From: SAR116 cluster bacterium
GTDB taxonomy: Bacteria > Pseudomonadota > Alphaproteobacteria > Puniceispirillales > Puniceispirillaceae
Direction: 5' to 3'
DNA: 25,046 nucleotides
Assembly: GCA_004213025.1 (NCBI GenBank)
Contig: SHBC01000007.1
Coordinates: 1 to 25,046 of the forward strand
In this document: one piece after another, positions 8,523-15,886 of the stretch
Layout of the letters: each line of letters begins with the position of its first letter
How positions within the stretch are numbered: the stretch's first letter is position 1
Program-made: the position numbers and the translations under genes
Notes under the pieces: model-generated
Told to the model about the DNA's origin: nothing
The model's input: the letters and a program-made list of their open reading frames with translations, nothing else
Database searches by the model: none

Positions 8523-9673
8523 GCCCGTGTCTTCCGTATCTGGCCAAGAACCACGTAATTGAAGAATGACGCGCAGACGACAACCGTCAAAATCAGCAGC
8601 AGATAGGCAATGGCCGCGGATGAACCCATATCGTTGGCGCGCCAGACATAAACCGAGTGGAGCGTCATCGATTCGGTTGCGGACCCTGGCCCACCACCAG
8701 TCATGATGTTGGGAAGGTCCATGATCTTGAAGGCTTCGATGGCGCGGATCAGAAGCACGGTCACGGCAACCGGAACCACCTGCGGCCAGGTCACCTCACG
8801 AAAAATATGAAAGCTCGAAGCGCCATCAACCTGTGCCGCCTCGACATGATCGCGAGGCACATTTTCAAGCGCCGCCAGCATGCAGATGAAGATGAAGGGG
8901 ATCCATTGCCATGAGTCACAGATCATCATGACAAATCTGGCCGACCAGGGACTGGCCGACCACACCCAGTCCTGCAGGCCTAAAACGCTGAGAATCGGCT
9001 CGAACGGGCCTTTCGTTACGTCAGCGATCATCCTCATCGCAAAGCCGACGCCAAGCGGGGTCACCATCAACGGAATGAAGAACAGGACACGAAAGAAATT
9101 CCGGCCCCTGATCGGCTGCGAGCAAAGGAACGCCAGCGCCGTGCCGATGATGAACTGCACGGCACAGCCAACAAGAACGTAGAAAAGTGTCGTGTAAAGC
9201 GTGCCGATGGCATTGCCCGACAACAGTGAGGCACATAGAAGCCAGGACAGAAAGATCGCCATCGCAGCCGAAATTGTCCGGCCAAGCATTTTGACCCAGG
9301 TGGCCTTTTTCCAGGATTTGTAGAGCCACCAGAGGACGGCGACGGTAATGGCAATGAAGACAATCATGCCAAAGATGCTGACAGGTTCGGTCCTGCCAAG
9401 GAAATGCACGTCGCCGCTGCCAAAGAACTGCTTTTCGAAATTACGAAATCCGACATAGCGGAACTTCAGACCGTCACCGGTAAAGCGCACGCGGCTGAGC
9501 GAGAACACCATCGAATAGATTGTTGGGAAAATCGCAAAAACCAGAATGAGGCTGACCGCCGGGGCGATGAAAAAGGTCCCCGCATGGCGGTCGACCCACT
9601 CGCGCCAGCGGTCACCCGCTGAAGCTCCAGCCGGGGATAACCCCGGCTGGAGATTGTTGATTGTTTCTGACAT
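8519..9673 (-). CDS. Carbohydrate ABC transporter permease (MalF-like) with an extra membrane segment pair
   Basis: This 384-residue inner-membrane permease pairs with the MalG-like subunit. The first span is near residues 33-58. Between it and the core comes an unusual region (about 85-160) with two additional hydrophobic spans near 98-117 and 132-152, separated by a lysine-rich stretch. The core follows from about 162, and the EAA coupling loop lies near 278-298 (EAAQVDGASSFHIFREVTWP). The motif NIMTGGGPGSAT (322-333) is typical of MalF-type sugar permeases. The start is 11 bases after the binding-protein stop with only a weak ribosome site, and a strong hairpin occupies codons 8-17; both suggest lower output than the binding protein. 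Confidence 0.9.
   Translation of the reverse strand: MSETINNLQPGLSPAGASAGDRWREWVDRHAGTFFIAPAVSLILVFAIFPTIYSMVFSLSRVRFTGDGLKFRYVGFRNFEKQFFGSGDVHFLGRTEPVSIFGMIVFIAITVAVLWWLYKSWKKATWVKMLGRTISAAMAIFLSWLLCASLLSGNAIGTLYTTLFYVLVGCAVQFIIGTALAFLCSQPIRGRNFFRVLFFIPLMVTPLGVGFAMRMIADVTKGPFEPILSVLGLQDWVWSASPWSARFVMMICDSWQWIPFIFICMLAALENVPRDHVEAAQVDGASSFHIFREVTWPQVVPVAVTVLLIRAIEAFKIMDLPNIMTGGGPGSATESMTLHSVYVWRANDMGSSAAIAYLLLILTVVVCASFFNYVVLGQIRKTRA
9606..9621 (-). other. Small hairpin in the 5' coding part of the MalF-like permease
   Basis: CAGCGG (9606-9611) and CCGCTG (9616-9621) form a 6-bp stem with a TCAC loop. It follows directly, in the direction of transcription, after the larger hairpin at 9625-9652, giving two adjacent stems in the permease mRNA. 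Confidence 0.45.
9625..9652 (-). promoter_or_regulatory. Perfect 12-bp hairpin at the binding protein-permease boundary
   Basis: The arms at 9625-9636 and 9641-9652 are exact reverse complements of 12 bases, mostly G and C, around a 4-base loop. The stem begins 22 bases into the MalF-like permease reading frame, just downstream of the binding-protein gene. No run of T follows on the transcript strand, so a classical terminator is unlikely. Hairpins between a binding-protein gene and its permease genes are known to protect the upstream message from exonuclease and to reduce downstream expression. That role is the inference here; an unusual point is that it lies inside coding sequence and within reach of an initiating ribosome. 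Confidence 0.6.
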
Positions 9674-9684
9674 CTAGCTCTGGA

Positions 9685-11166
9685 TCAGCTGCCAAGCGCG
9701 AGCGCTTGTGCCGCGATCTGCTCGTCACGACCAAAGTCCTCAGTGACCTCTTCCCAGCCCTCTTCGATGTTCTCAAGAGCTTCGTCCACACTGATTTCAC
9801 CAGCCAGATAACGGGCCAGCTCGGTGTCGAGGACAACAGCGGTATACTTGTTGGCACCCGGGATTTTCATGTCAGATGCCATGTTGAGGCTGTTCAGAGC
9901 GCCGTTGATGGCACCGATATAGTTCTCGGCGAGTTCCTGCGGCATGCCGGCCTTGACGAACAGGTCAGGGCTGGACAGTTGCGACAGGCGATACGGGTTG
10001 TAGCCCGTCGCACCGATGGTAACATCGACACTCGATTGTGCGGACTGGTTCATGTAGGACAGGAACGCATAGGCAGCGTCCTTGGTCTTCTGATCAGCAC
10101 CCTTGTTGACCGCACCGGCCCAGCCACCAAAGGCGGCGAACGGCGCGTAGTTGATGCCATCCATCGAATGCGGTGCATTTGACTTGGTCACCGGAACAAG
10201 CTTGCCGGAGTCACGATCCAGAACTTCACGAGAGCCGAGACCCGATATCGCGTAGAGCTTGCCCTTGATGGCGGTGGCGTCATCGTCAAGCTGCAGTGGC
10301 CCCGGGTCACCCCACTCGACGAGCAGGCCGCAACGGCCGGCCTTGAACAGCGCGCGGGTGTCGCCGATGTCCAGGTTCAACTCTTCAGGCGGACCGTACT
10401 TGCCGGTTTCCTTGTAGAGTTCAAACGCCTTCTTCCAGCCGGCATTGTTCACAATCGGCTTCATCGTGGAATTGTTGAAGTGGAAGCCCTGACCCGTACC
10501 CTGGGTCTGCACGATCGGTGCGGCAAAGGTCTGGATCGCGAAGTATGACTGGGCGTTACGCTTCTTGAAGATGCAGGAGCCAAAATCGCCCTCGCCGTCG
10601 CCATTCATGTCCTTGCCATGAATCTTCGACGCCACATCAAGATAATCTTCCCATGTCTTTGGCGGCTGCAGGCCACCGGCATCCAGCACGTCCTTGCGGT
10701 AATAGACCATCTGGAAGTCACCATCGACCATCAGCAGCTTGGTCTGGCCGCCGACCTTCTGACCGAACTCGCGGAAATAGGGCGCGACGTCATCAAGGTC
10801 GATCTTGTCGTCCTTCGCGATATAGGGGTCCAGATTCTCGAGAAGGCCCGCTGCGTCGAGCTCGACGCCCCAGCCGGCTGCGAACACACCAACATCGATC
10901 GAATTTGTTCCGGTCGACCAGTCACTCTGGATCTTCGGAAAAATCTCGGCATAGGGCACTTCGGTGACAACGATCTTTGCGCCCGTTGCCTCTTGAAACT
11001 CAACACCGCGCTCAACCAGACGGCCGGCGATGACATAGCCAGGACGGGTCAGGATGTTGACGGTGACTCCGTCAAACTCGCCCGCCGTAGCGACAGGAGC
11101 CGCGCCAACCAGCGCCAAGGCACCAGCGGTCAGGCCCAACAAACTCTTGCGAATTCGCATCTTCAA
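9685..11166 (-). CDS. Extracellular sugar-binding protein of the ABC importer (family 1)
   Basis: This 493-residue periplasmic protein captures the substrate for the sugar permeases. It begins with a Sec signal peptide: charged MKMRIRK, a hydrophobic core to about residue 25 and a probable cleavage after ATA (28/29). Family-1 features include the lobe motif PYAEIFPKIQSDW (71-83) and VDGDFQMVYYRKDVLD (147-162). DMNGDGEGD (186-194) has the spacing of an EF-hand-like calcium loop, as seen in some bacterial sugar-binding proteins. The start has an excellent AGGAGG close upstream. It is the first gene of the operon, preceded by the divergent control region and followed by a strong hairpin, consistent with high expression. 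The ligand cannot be told from sequence; the length is at the upper end of the family. Confidence 0.92.
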   Translation of the reverse strand: MKMRIRKSLLGLTAGALALVGAAPVATAGEFDGVTVNILTRPGYVIAGRLVERGVEFQEATGAKIVVTEVPYAEIFPKIQSDWSTGTNSIDVGVFAAGWGVELDAAGLLENLDPYIAKDDKIDLDDVAPYFREFGQKVGGQTKLLMVDGDFQMVYYRKDVLDAGGLQPPKTWEDYLDVASKIHGKDMNGDGEGDFGSCIFKKRNAQSYFAIQTFAAPIVQTQGTGQGFHFNNSTMKPIVNNAGWKKAFELYKETGKYGPPEELNLDIGDTRALFKAGRCGLLVEWGDPGPLQLDDDATAIKGKLYAISGLGSREVLDRDSGKLVPVTKSNAPHSMDGINYAPFAAFGGWAGAVNKGADQKTKDAAYAFLSYMNQSAQSSVDVTIGATGYNPYRLSQLSSPDLFVKAGMPQELAENYIGAINGALNSLNMASDMKIPGANKYTAVVLDTELARYLAGEISVDEALENIEEGWEEVTEDFGRDEQIAAQALALGS

Positions 11167-11199
11167 TTCCTCCTATGAATTTCGAGACAATTTATTACC

Positions 11200-11220
11200 G
11201 TCACCTCGTTGATGGGTGAC
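11200..11220. repeat. Inverted repeat in the binding-protein leader
   Basis: GTCACC (11200-11205) and GGTGAC (11215-11220) are exact reverse complements separated by 9 bases. The site lies 34-54 bases upstream of the binding-protein start, so it is either an operator or a small hairpin in the 5' leader. Confidence 0.35.
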
Positions 11221-11234
11221 CTTGCGTCTCATCC

Positions 11235-11254
11235 TTGCGTAAACGGTAGTGCAA
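11235..11254. promoter_or_regulatory. Candidate LacI-type operator
   Basis: The 20-base site has perfect outer arms TTGC (11235-11238) and GCAA (11251-11254), an A/T match inside and a central CG at 11244-11245. Six of ten symmetric pairs match. A central CG in an imperfect palindrome is typical of LacI-family operators, and the position between divergent sugar operons fits. The match is modest, so this remains a candidate. Confidence 0.25.
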
Positions 11255-11464
11255 AAAATCCGCGATGACCATAGCGGCATTCAAAGAAAATTTACCAAAA
11301 CGGGCGCCAGAAGCAGCAATCGACACTTGACAGATGTTGCTGAATAACGCCATGGCCGGCTGTCCGAAAACCTGCCCTAATGACTTGATTGTCAGGGGGC
11401 ATGAGGGTAGTTGTCGAACCATCGGGACATCGCGCATGTCCGTCATGGCTGGGATGATTTAACC

Positions 11465-12541
11465 GTGAATTCAGGGCCGGAAAAGCAACTGAAGATTGGC
11501 ATTCTTGGCTGTGGCGCGATCGCCCAGGCCGGCCATTTCGAAAGTGTGACCAAGGCGAGTAACACCACCCTTCACGCCATCTGCGATGTCGCCGAGGATC
11601 TGTTACAGCGCTTTTCGGTGACCTATGGGGCGGCGAGGACATACACTCAATATGAGCGAATGCTTGCCGATCCCGACCTCGACGCGGTGATTATCGCCAC
11701 CGCCGACGCCTTTCATGTGCCAGCGGCGCTGGATGCGTTGGCGGCTGGCAAACATGTGCTGTGTGAAAAGCCGCTTGGCATCGCCCTTGACGAGGTCGAG
11801 GAGCTTCGCGAGGCGGTCAGGTCGTCCGGCTGCAAGCTGCAGGTTGGCCATATGAAGCGGTTCGATCCCGGCATCGAGAGCGCCAGAAGCTTCATCGATG
11901 ACGAGATGGGCCAGATGCTGGCCTTCAAGGGCTGGTATTGCGATTCAACGCACCGCTATCCGATGACCGATGCTGTGCAGCCATTGATCATCAGAAGCGC
12001 CGCCTCGCAAAAACCGGCCCGGGATCCGAAACAGGACCTGCAGCAATATTACATGCTGGCGCATGGCTGCCATCTTGTGGATATGGCGAGGTTCCTGTGC
12101 GGCGACCTTGTCGAGGTTCAGGCCCGCCACCTGCAGCGTTTCGGCGCCCATAGCTGGTTTGTCGATGTGGGTTTTGCCAATGGCGCGCTTGGCCATCTCG
12201 ATCTGACAGTTGCCGTTCGCATGGACTGGCATGAGGGCTTTCAGCTTTATGGCGAGCATGGAAGCGTGCTGGCGAAAACCTTCAACCCGTGGCTGTTCCG
12301 GTCAAGCGAGGTCGATATCTTCCGCGAATCCACCGGTGGCACGTCAAGGCTGCTTGGTGCCGATGGGCATTTTTTCAGGCGACAGCTTGAAAGTTTCGCC
12401 GACGCCATTCTCAATGACACGCCGATTGTCGGCGCGGATGTCGAGGACGGGGTGGCCTCGGTCAGGGCCATGCTTGCCATCGCAGAATCAGCGCGAACCG
12501 GGCAGCCAGTGAAACTTGCCGATGCATCGGGTGCCATCTGA
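11465..12541 (+). CDS. Gfo/Idh/MocA-family NAD(P)-dependent oxidoreductase
   Basis: This protein of about 358 residues probably oxidises or reduces a free sugar, sugar acid or cyclitol. The N-terminal Rossmann fold carries KIGILGCGAIA (residues 10-20). The family's catalytic-lysine motif EKP is at 101-103, and GCHLVDMARFL (201-211) supplies the usual histidine and aspartate of the substrate site. The frame is open back to a TTG at 11411, but GTG 11465 places the Rossmann strand ten residues from the start, as is normal; neither start has an ideal ribosome site. The stop overlaps the next ATG by one base (TGATG). The region 171-195 (VQPLIIRSAASQKP and on) looks extended compared with typical members and may shape the substrate pocket. 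Substrate unknown. Confidence 0.85.
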   Translation: MNSGPEKQLKIGILGCGAIAQAGHFESVTKASNTTLHAICDVAEDLLQRFSVTYGAARTYTQYERMLADPDLDAVIIATADAFHVPAALDALAAGKHVLCEKPLGIALDEVEELREAVRSSGCKLQVGHMKRFDPGIESARSFIDDEMGQMLAFKGWYCDSTHRYPMTDAVQPLIIRSAASQKPARDPKQDLQQYYMLAHGCHLVDMARFLCGDLVEVQARHLQRFGAHSWFVDVGFANGALGHLDLTVAVRMDWHEGFQLYGEHGSVLAKTFNPWLFRSSEVDIFRESTGGTSRLLGADGHFFRRQLESFADAILNDTPIVGADVEDGVASVRAMLAIAESARTGQPVKLADASGAI

Positions 12542-13368
12542 TGCAGATCGGTGTCTTTGCCAAAACCTTTCCCGGCGATGCGCCGCGCGCCATATTCACC
12601 GCTAGCCGGGATGCCGGCTTTCAGACGGTGCAATATAATATGACCTGTTCGGGACTCGGGTCGCTGCCGGAGGTGATTCCCGCCGAGGCCGCCAGGCAGG
12701 TCGGCATCGCGGCGGGCGAGAGCGGCATGCATGTGGCCGCCATCTCCGCCACCTACAACATGACCGACCCCGACCCTGGCCGGCGCATGGCGGGACAGCG
12801 CGCCTTCAGGGTAATCGCCGAGCGCGCGGCGGATATGGGCGCGGACATGCTGACGGTGTGCAGCGGCAGCATGGACCCGCATGACAAATGGCGCCGCCAC
12901 CCGGCCAATGACGAGGCGCAAAGCTGGACGGAGATGTGCCGCGAGTTCGAGATCATCGGCGACCTTGCCGAACAGCATGACATCCTCATCGGGGTCGAGC
13001 CGGAGCCTGCCAACATCGTCAACTCGGCGCCAAAGGCCGCGCAGCTGCTGCGCGAATTTCCCGGCAGCCGGCTTCGCATCATCCTCGATGCGGCGAATAT
13101 TCTGGAAGATGTGGCACCCGAGCATCACCATCGGACAATTGACCAGGCGCTGGAGCTGCTTGGCCCCGCCATCACGCTTGCCCATGCCAAGGACCGGTAT
13201 GAAGACGGGTCGGTGGCACCGGCGGGTTCCGGCATCATCGACTGGCATCATGTCCTTGCCGGCCTGTCCGGAATCGATTTTGCCGGGCCGCTGATCGCGC
13301 ATGGCATGTCGGCGGATGAGGCACCCGGCGTCGCGGCGTTCCTGACCGACCAGATGGCAAGGCTGTAG
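12541..13368 (+). CDS. TIM-barrel sugar isomerase/epimerase (AP-endonuclease-2 family)
   Basis: This 275-residue protein belongs to the xylose-isomerase-like TIM-barrel group, which includes D-tagatose 3-epimerase, IolE, IolI and hydroxypyruvate isomerase. Likely metal-site residues are E153 in GVEPE, D183 in ILDAAN, H215/D218 in AHAKD and the acid or histidine in the later strands (HGM near 254). The presence of this ligand set suggests a working metal-dependent isomerase or epimerase acting on a keto sugar. It starts on the last base of the oxidoreductase stop, so the two enzymes are made together and probably act in sequence. The particular substrate is not readable from the sequence. Confidence 0.82.
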   Translation: MQIGVFAKTFPGDAPRAIFTASRDAGFQTVQYNMTCSGLGSLPEVIPAEAARQVGIAAGESGMHVAAISATYNMTDPDPGRRMAGQRAFRVIAERAADMGADMLTVCSGSMDPHDKWRRHPANDEAQSWTEMCREFEIIGDLAEQHDILIGVEPEPANIVNSAPKAAQLLREFPGSRLRIILDAANILEDVAPEHHHRTIDQALELLGPAITLAHAKDRYEDGSVAPAGSGIIDWHHVLAGLSGIDFAGPLIAHGMSADEAPGVAAFLTDQMARL

Positions 13369-13372
13369 CCCC

Positions 13373-14203
13373 ATGCACCGCGGCACCTTCACAATCGGGG
13401 ATGTGCGCCTGTCGACGGCAAGCAGCGGCGACGGCCGGACCTGTTTGTTCCTGCACGGGCTGTGCGGCGCGGCAAGCCAGCCTGCCGAAGTGTTTCCAAG
13501 CGACACAGGATGGCGCTGCCTGACACTGGAAAGCCGCGGCCACGGAGAGTCCGAGTGCGGGGATTTCGCCGATCTGTCGATCCGGCGGTTTGCGATGGAT
13601 GTCGCCAGTTTCGCGGCCAGTCTGGACGGCCCGCCGCCGGTGATCGGCGGCATTTCCATGGGCGCCGCCATCGCCCTGCGGCTGGCGGCAACGTCACCTG
13701 AAATGTGGAGCGGCCTGATCCTGGCACGGCCTGCCTGGGTGGCTGGGGACGCCCCTGATACACTGGCCGCGCACCGGCAGATAGCCGCCCTTCTTGCCGC
13801 CCACCTTACCGAACATGACAGCCCCGAACATGACAGCAACGCCGCACGGCAGCGCTTTGAAGGCACGAAACTGGCGAAGGCGATTGCCAGGGAATCTCCC
13901 GACAATCTGGTCTCGCTTCTCGGCTTTTTCGACCGGCAGCCACTTGACCAGACGCAGGCGCTTCTTGCCGCCATCGGCCATGATGGGCCAGGCGTCAGCA
14001 AGCATGAGATCGCCACGCTGGATATGCCGACACTGATCATCGGAACATCGCATGACGCTGTTCATCCACTGGCCATGGCGCGCGAGCTTGCCAGCCTGAT
14101 CCCGCGCTCGCGGCTTGCCGAGATCACCTCGAAATCTGAAAATCCCGGGGCCTATGTTACCGAGTTCAGCCAGGCCCTGCGCCAATTCCTGACGGAGATT
14201 TGA
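13373..14203 (+). CDS. Alpha/beta-hydrolase-fold protein, possibly lacking the catalytic histidine
   Basis: This 276-residue protein has the alpha/beta hydrolase layout: LFLHGL with the oxyanion turn (residues 25-30), nucleophile elbow GISMG with S95, and the acid D228 in GTSHDAVHP. The third triad member, a histidine usually in a GH motif about 17 residues before the C-terminal helix end, is not visible; the matching stretch reads ITSKSENPGAYV (251-262). It may therefore be a non-hydrolytic member or use another residue. A 15-base in-frame duplication gives EHDSPEHDS near 147-155. The gene starts 4 bases after the isomerase stop, and its own stop lies 2 bases before the epimerase ATG. The substrate, perhaps a lactone or ester, is unknown. 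Confidence 0.78.
   Translation: MHRGTFTIGDVRLSTASSGDGRTCLFLHGLCGAASQPAEVFPSDTGWRCLTLESRGHGESECGDFADLSIRRFAMDVASFAASLDGPPPVIGGISMGAAIALRLAATSPEMWSGLILARPAWVAGDAPDTLAAHRQIAALLAAHLTEHDSPEHDSNAARQRFEGTKLAKAIARESPDNLVSLLGFFDRQPLDQTQALLAAIGHDGPGVSKHEIATLDMPTLIIGTSHDAVHPLAMARELASLIPRSRLAEITSKSENPGAYVTEFSQALRQFLTEI
13809..13837 (+). repeat. 15-bp in-frame tandem duplication within the alpha/beta hydrolase gene
   Basis: CCGAACATGACAGC occurs at 13809-13822 and again at 13824-13837, a period of 15 bases. It encodes the doubled EHDSP/EHDSN. Being in frame it does not break the gene. Confidence 0.8.
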
Positions 14204-14205
14204 TC

Positions 14206-14934
14206 ATGGCCACAATCAATCAGAGCCTCGCCAGCTTGCCGACGGATCGCCTCCTTGCGGAATTCTCGCTGTGGTCCGCCGATCTGGTGCGGATCGCCGA
14301 TGATGTGGCGCGGGTCGACAGCTTTGTCGATATCTATCATGCCGATGTCGCGGACGGGCATTTTTCACCGGCGCTGCTGTTGTTTCCCGACATGATAGCC
14401 CAGATCCGGCCACTGACAGCAAAACCCATCCATGTCCATCTGATGGTGGCGGATAGCGGCCTGATGGACCAGATCGACCAGTTCGCCGAAGCTGGCGCCG
14501 ATGTCATTTCGATCCATGCCGAGAACCGGAATGTCGAGGCCGGGCTTGCCGCCATCGCCGCGCATGGTCTTGCCGCCGGTGTCGTGCTGCAACTCCACAC
14601 GCCGGTGGAATCCGCTGCGCCCTGGCTTGATGATCTGGCAATGCTGACGCTGCTGGGAACGAAGATGGGGATCAAGGGCGTTGGCCTTGACCCGGAGGCC
14701 GAGGCACGGATGCGTGAGGCCCGCGTGATGATCAACGGCAGGGGCGGTGACAATGCCAACACATGCCGGATCCTGCTTGCCGCGGATGGTGGCATCAGAG
14801 AGCACACTGTTCCCGGGTTGCGGCGCGCTGGCGCCGACACCATCGTCATGGGGTCGCTGGCTTTCGGTGCCGAGGATTTGGCGCAGCGGATTGCCTGGGT
14901 CCACGGTCTGGGTCCACAGGGTGGCGCGGCGTGA
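14206..14934 (+). CDS. Ribulose-phosphate 3-epimerase-like protein (divergent Rpe/AlsE family)
   Basis: This 242-residue TIM-barrel protein matches the Rpe family, which moves the hydroxyl at C3 of ketose phosphates. The metal and acid-base residues are present: H45 and D47 in YHADVADGHF, H78 in HVHLM and D194 in LAADGGI. The phosphate loop after strand six, normally PGFGGQ, reads GTKMGIKG (151-158), which marks a divergent subfamily and perhaps a different substrate. ATG 14206 has GGAG nine bases upstream and is preferred to a TTG two codons earlier. The next gene, a ROK kinase, begins two bases after the stop. An Rpe-type epimerase beside a ROK kinase recalls AlsE-AlsK of allose use, so a hexulose-6-phosphate 3-epimerase is a reasonable alternative to a pentose-cycle enzyme. 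Confidence 0.82.
   Translation: MATINQSLASLPTDRLLAEFSLWSADLVRIADDVARVDSFVDIYHADVADGHFSPALLLFPDMIAQIRPLTAKPIHVHLMVADSGLMDQIDQFAEAGADVISIHAENRNVEAGLAAIAAHGLAAGVVLQLHTPVESAAPWLDDLAMLTLLGTKMGIKGVGLDPEAEARMREARVMINGRGGDNANTCRILLAADGGIREHTVPGLRRAGADTIVMGSLAFGAEDLAQRIAWVHGLGPQGGAA
14895..14917 (+). repeat. 13-bp direct duplication at the 3' end of the epimerase gene
   Basis: CTGGGTCCAC is found at 14895-14904 and 14908-14917, a period of 13 bases. The second copy lies in the last codons of the gene, so the C-terminus (HGLGPQGGAA) may derive from the duplication and frame shift. Confidence 0.6.
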
Positions 14935-14935
14935 G

Positions 14936-15886
14936 ATGAGTGCTGGCACGGCCATTGCGATCGACCTTGGCGGCACGCAGCTTCGCGTCGCCCTTGTCGA
15001 GGGCAATCGCCTTCTGGACCGGGCCGCCCTCCCCACCGACACCGCCGCCGGACCGGCCGGCATATTCGGCCAGATTGATCAGCTGATTGACCGTTTGATT
15101 GGCCAGATGCGGGCGGACATCGCCGGCATCGGCATGTCCTGCGCCGGGCCGATCGATACAGACACCGGCACCGTGACAGATATCCCGACGCTTCCCGGAT
15201 GGGATGGTTTCCCGCTTGCCGACGAATTGTCACGGCGCACCGGCCTTGCCGTTCGGGTTGAGAATGATGGCATCGCGGCGGCGCTTGGCGAATGGCATCA
15301 CGGGGCCGGCCAGAGCACGCGCAACATGGTCTATCTGACCGTCAGCACCGGCATTGGCGGCGGCGCGGTTGTCGATGGCAGGCTTCTTCGCGGCCATAAG
15401 GGCATCGCCGGCCATATCGGCCATATGAAGATGGCGCAGGACGGACCTGTCTGTCATTGCGGGGTGGTCGGGTGTTTCGAGGCGCTGGCATCGGGCACGG
15501 CAATGAAACAGCGCGCCATGATTTCCGCCGGGGCGGCAACATCGCCCTATCTTGTCGCCAGCGCGCAAGGCGGCGCTGTCGATGCGCGAGATGTATTCGA
15601 CGGTGCGCGCGCCGGCGATGCGCATTGCCTGCATCTGGTCGCCGAAGAGGCGATGTATCTTGGCCAGGGAATCACCTCGGCCATTCACATGTTCAGCCCG
15701 GAGCGTGTCGTCCTTGGCGGCGGGCTGTCACATGGGTTTGACCTTCTGGCACCGGGAATCCATGACGTCATCAGGCGTGACGCCATGATGCCCTTCAGGA
15801 CGGTCCCGGTCGTGGCGGCGACGCTTGGTGATGATTCCGGGCTGATGGGCGCCGCATCGCTGATCCTTGATGCGCAGGAAGGGTGA
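14936..15886 (+). CDS. ROK-family sugar kinase (NanK/glucokinase-like)
   Basis: This 316-residue enzyme probably phosphorylates a hexose or amino sugar with ATP. The phosphate-1 loop is IDLGGTQLRVAL (residues 9-20). The sugar-binding aspartate is D111 in ENDGIAA, adenosine-binding glycines are in STGIGGG (137-143), and the ROK zinc site is H163 with C173, C175 and C180 in CHCGVVGC. The stretch AGHIGHM has histidine 160 where many glucokinases have glutamate; HIGH at this place is also seen in N-acetylmannosamine kinases. The frame is open back to 14747, inside the epimerase gene, but ATG 14936 puts the phosphate loop at residue 9 as expected. It is the natural partner of the epimerase encoded immediately upstream. 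Exact sugar unknown. Confidence 0.87.
   Translation: MSAGTAIAIDLGGTQLRVALVEGNRLLDRAALPTDTAAGPAGIFGQIDQLIDRLIGQMRADIAGIGMSCAGPIDTDTGTVTDIPTLPGWDGFPLADELSRRTGLAVRVENDGIAAALGEWHHGAGQSTRNMVYLTVSTGIGGGAVVDGRLLRGHKGIAGHIGHMKMAQDGPVCHCGVVGCFEALASGTAMKQRAMISAGAATSPYLVASAQGGAVDARDVFDGARAGDAHCLHLVAEEAMYLGQGITSAIHMFSPERVVLGGGLSHGFDLLAPGIHDVIRRDAMMPFRTVPVVAATLGDDSGLMGAASLILDAQEG

Larger units (their letters stand above)
11167..11464. promoter_or_regulatory. Divergent control region between the sugar importer and the oxidoreductase operon
   Basis: These 298 bases separate the two divergent operons and must carry promoters for both. On the plus strand TTGACA at 11327-11332 matches the -35 consensus, but I find no good -10 at 16-18 bases. 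On the minus strand there is an A/T-rich stretch (11255-11300), with only weak promoter matches. Possible control sites inside the region are listed separately. No longer coding frame with family features is visible here. No regulator gene adjoins the region, so the controlling protein must be encoded elsewhere. Confidence 0.5.

Noticed and set aside
9625..9652. The strong hairpin as a rho-independent terminator
   Set aside because: No T tract follows in the direction of transcription and the stem lies within a coding frame followed by more operon genes.
12247..14040. 597-codon open frame on the minus strand
   Set aside because: It lies antisense to three well-supported plus-strand genes, has no family motif, and is rich in the Arg, Ser and Pro residues typical of shadow frames in GC-rich DNA.
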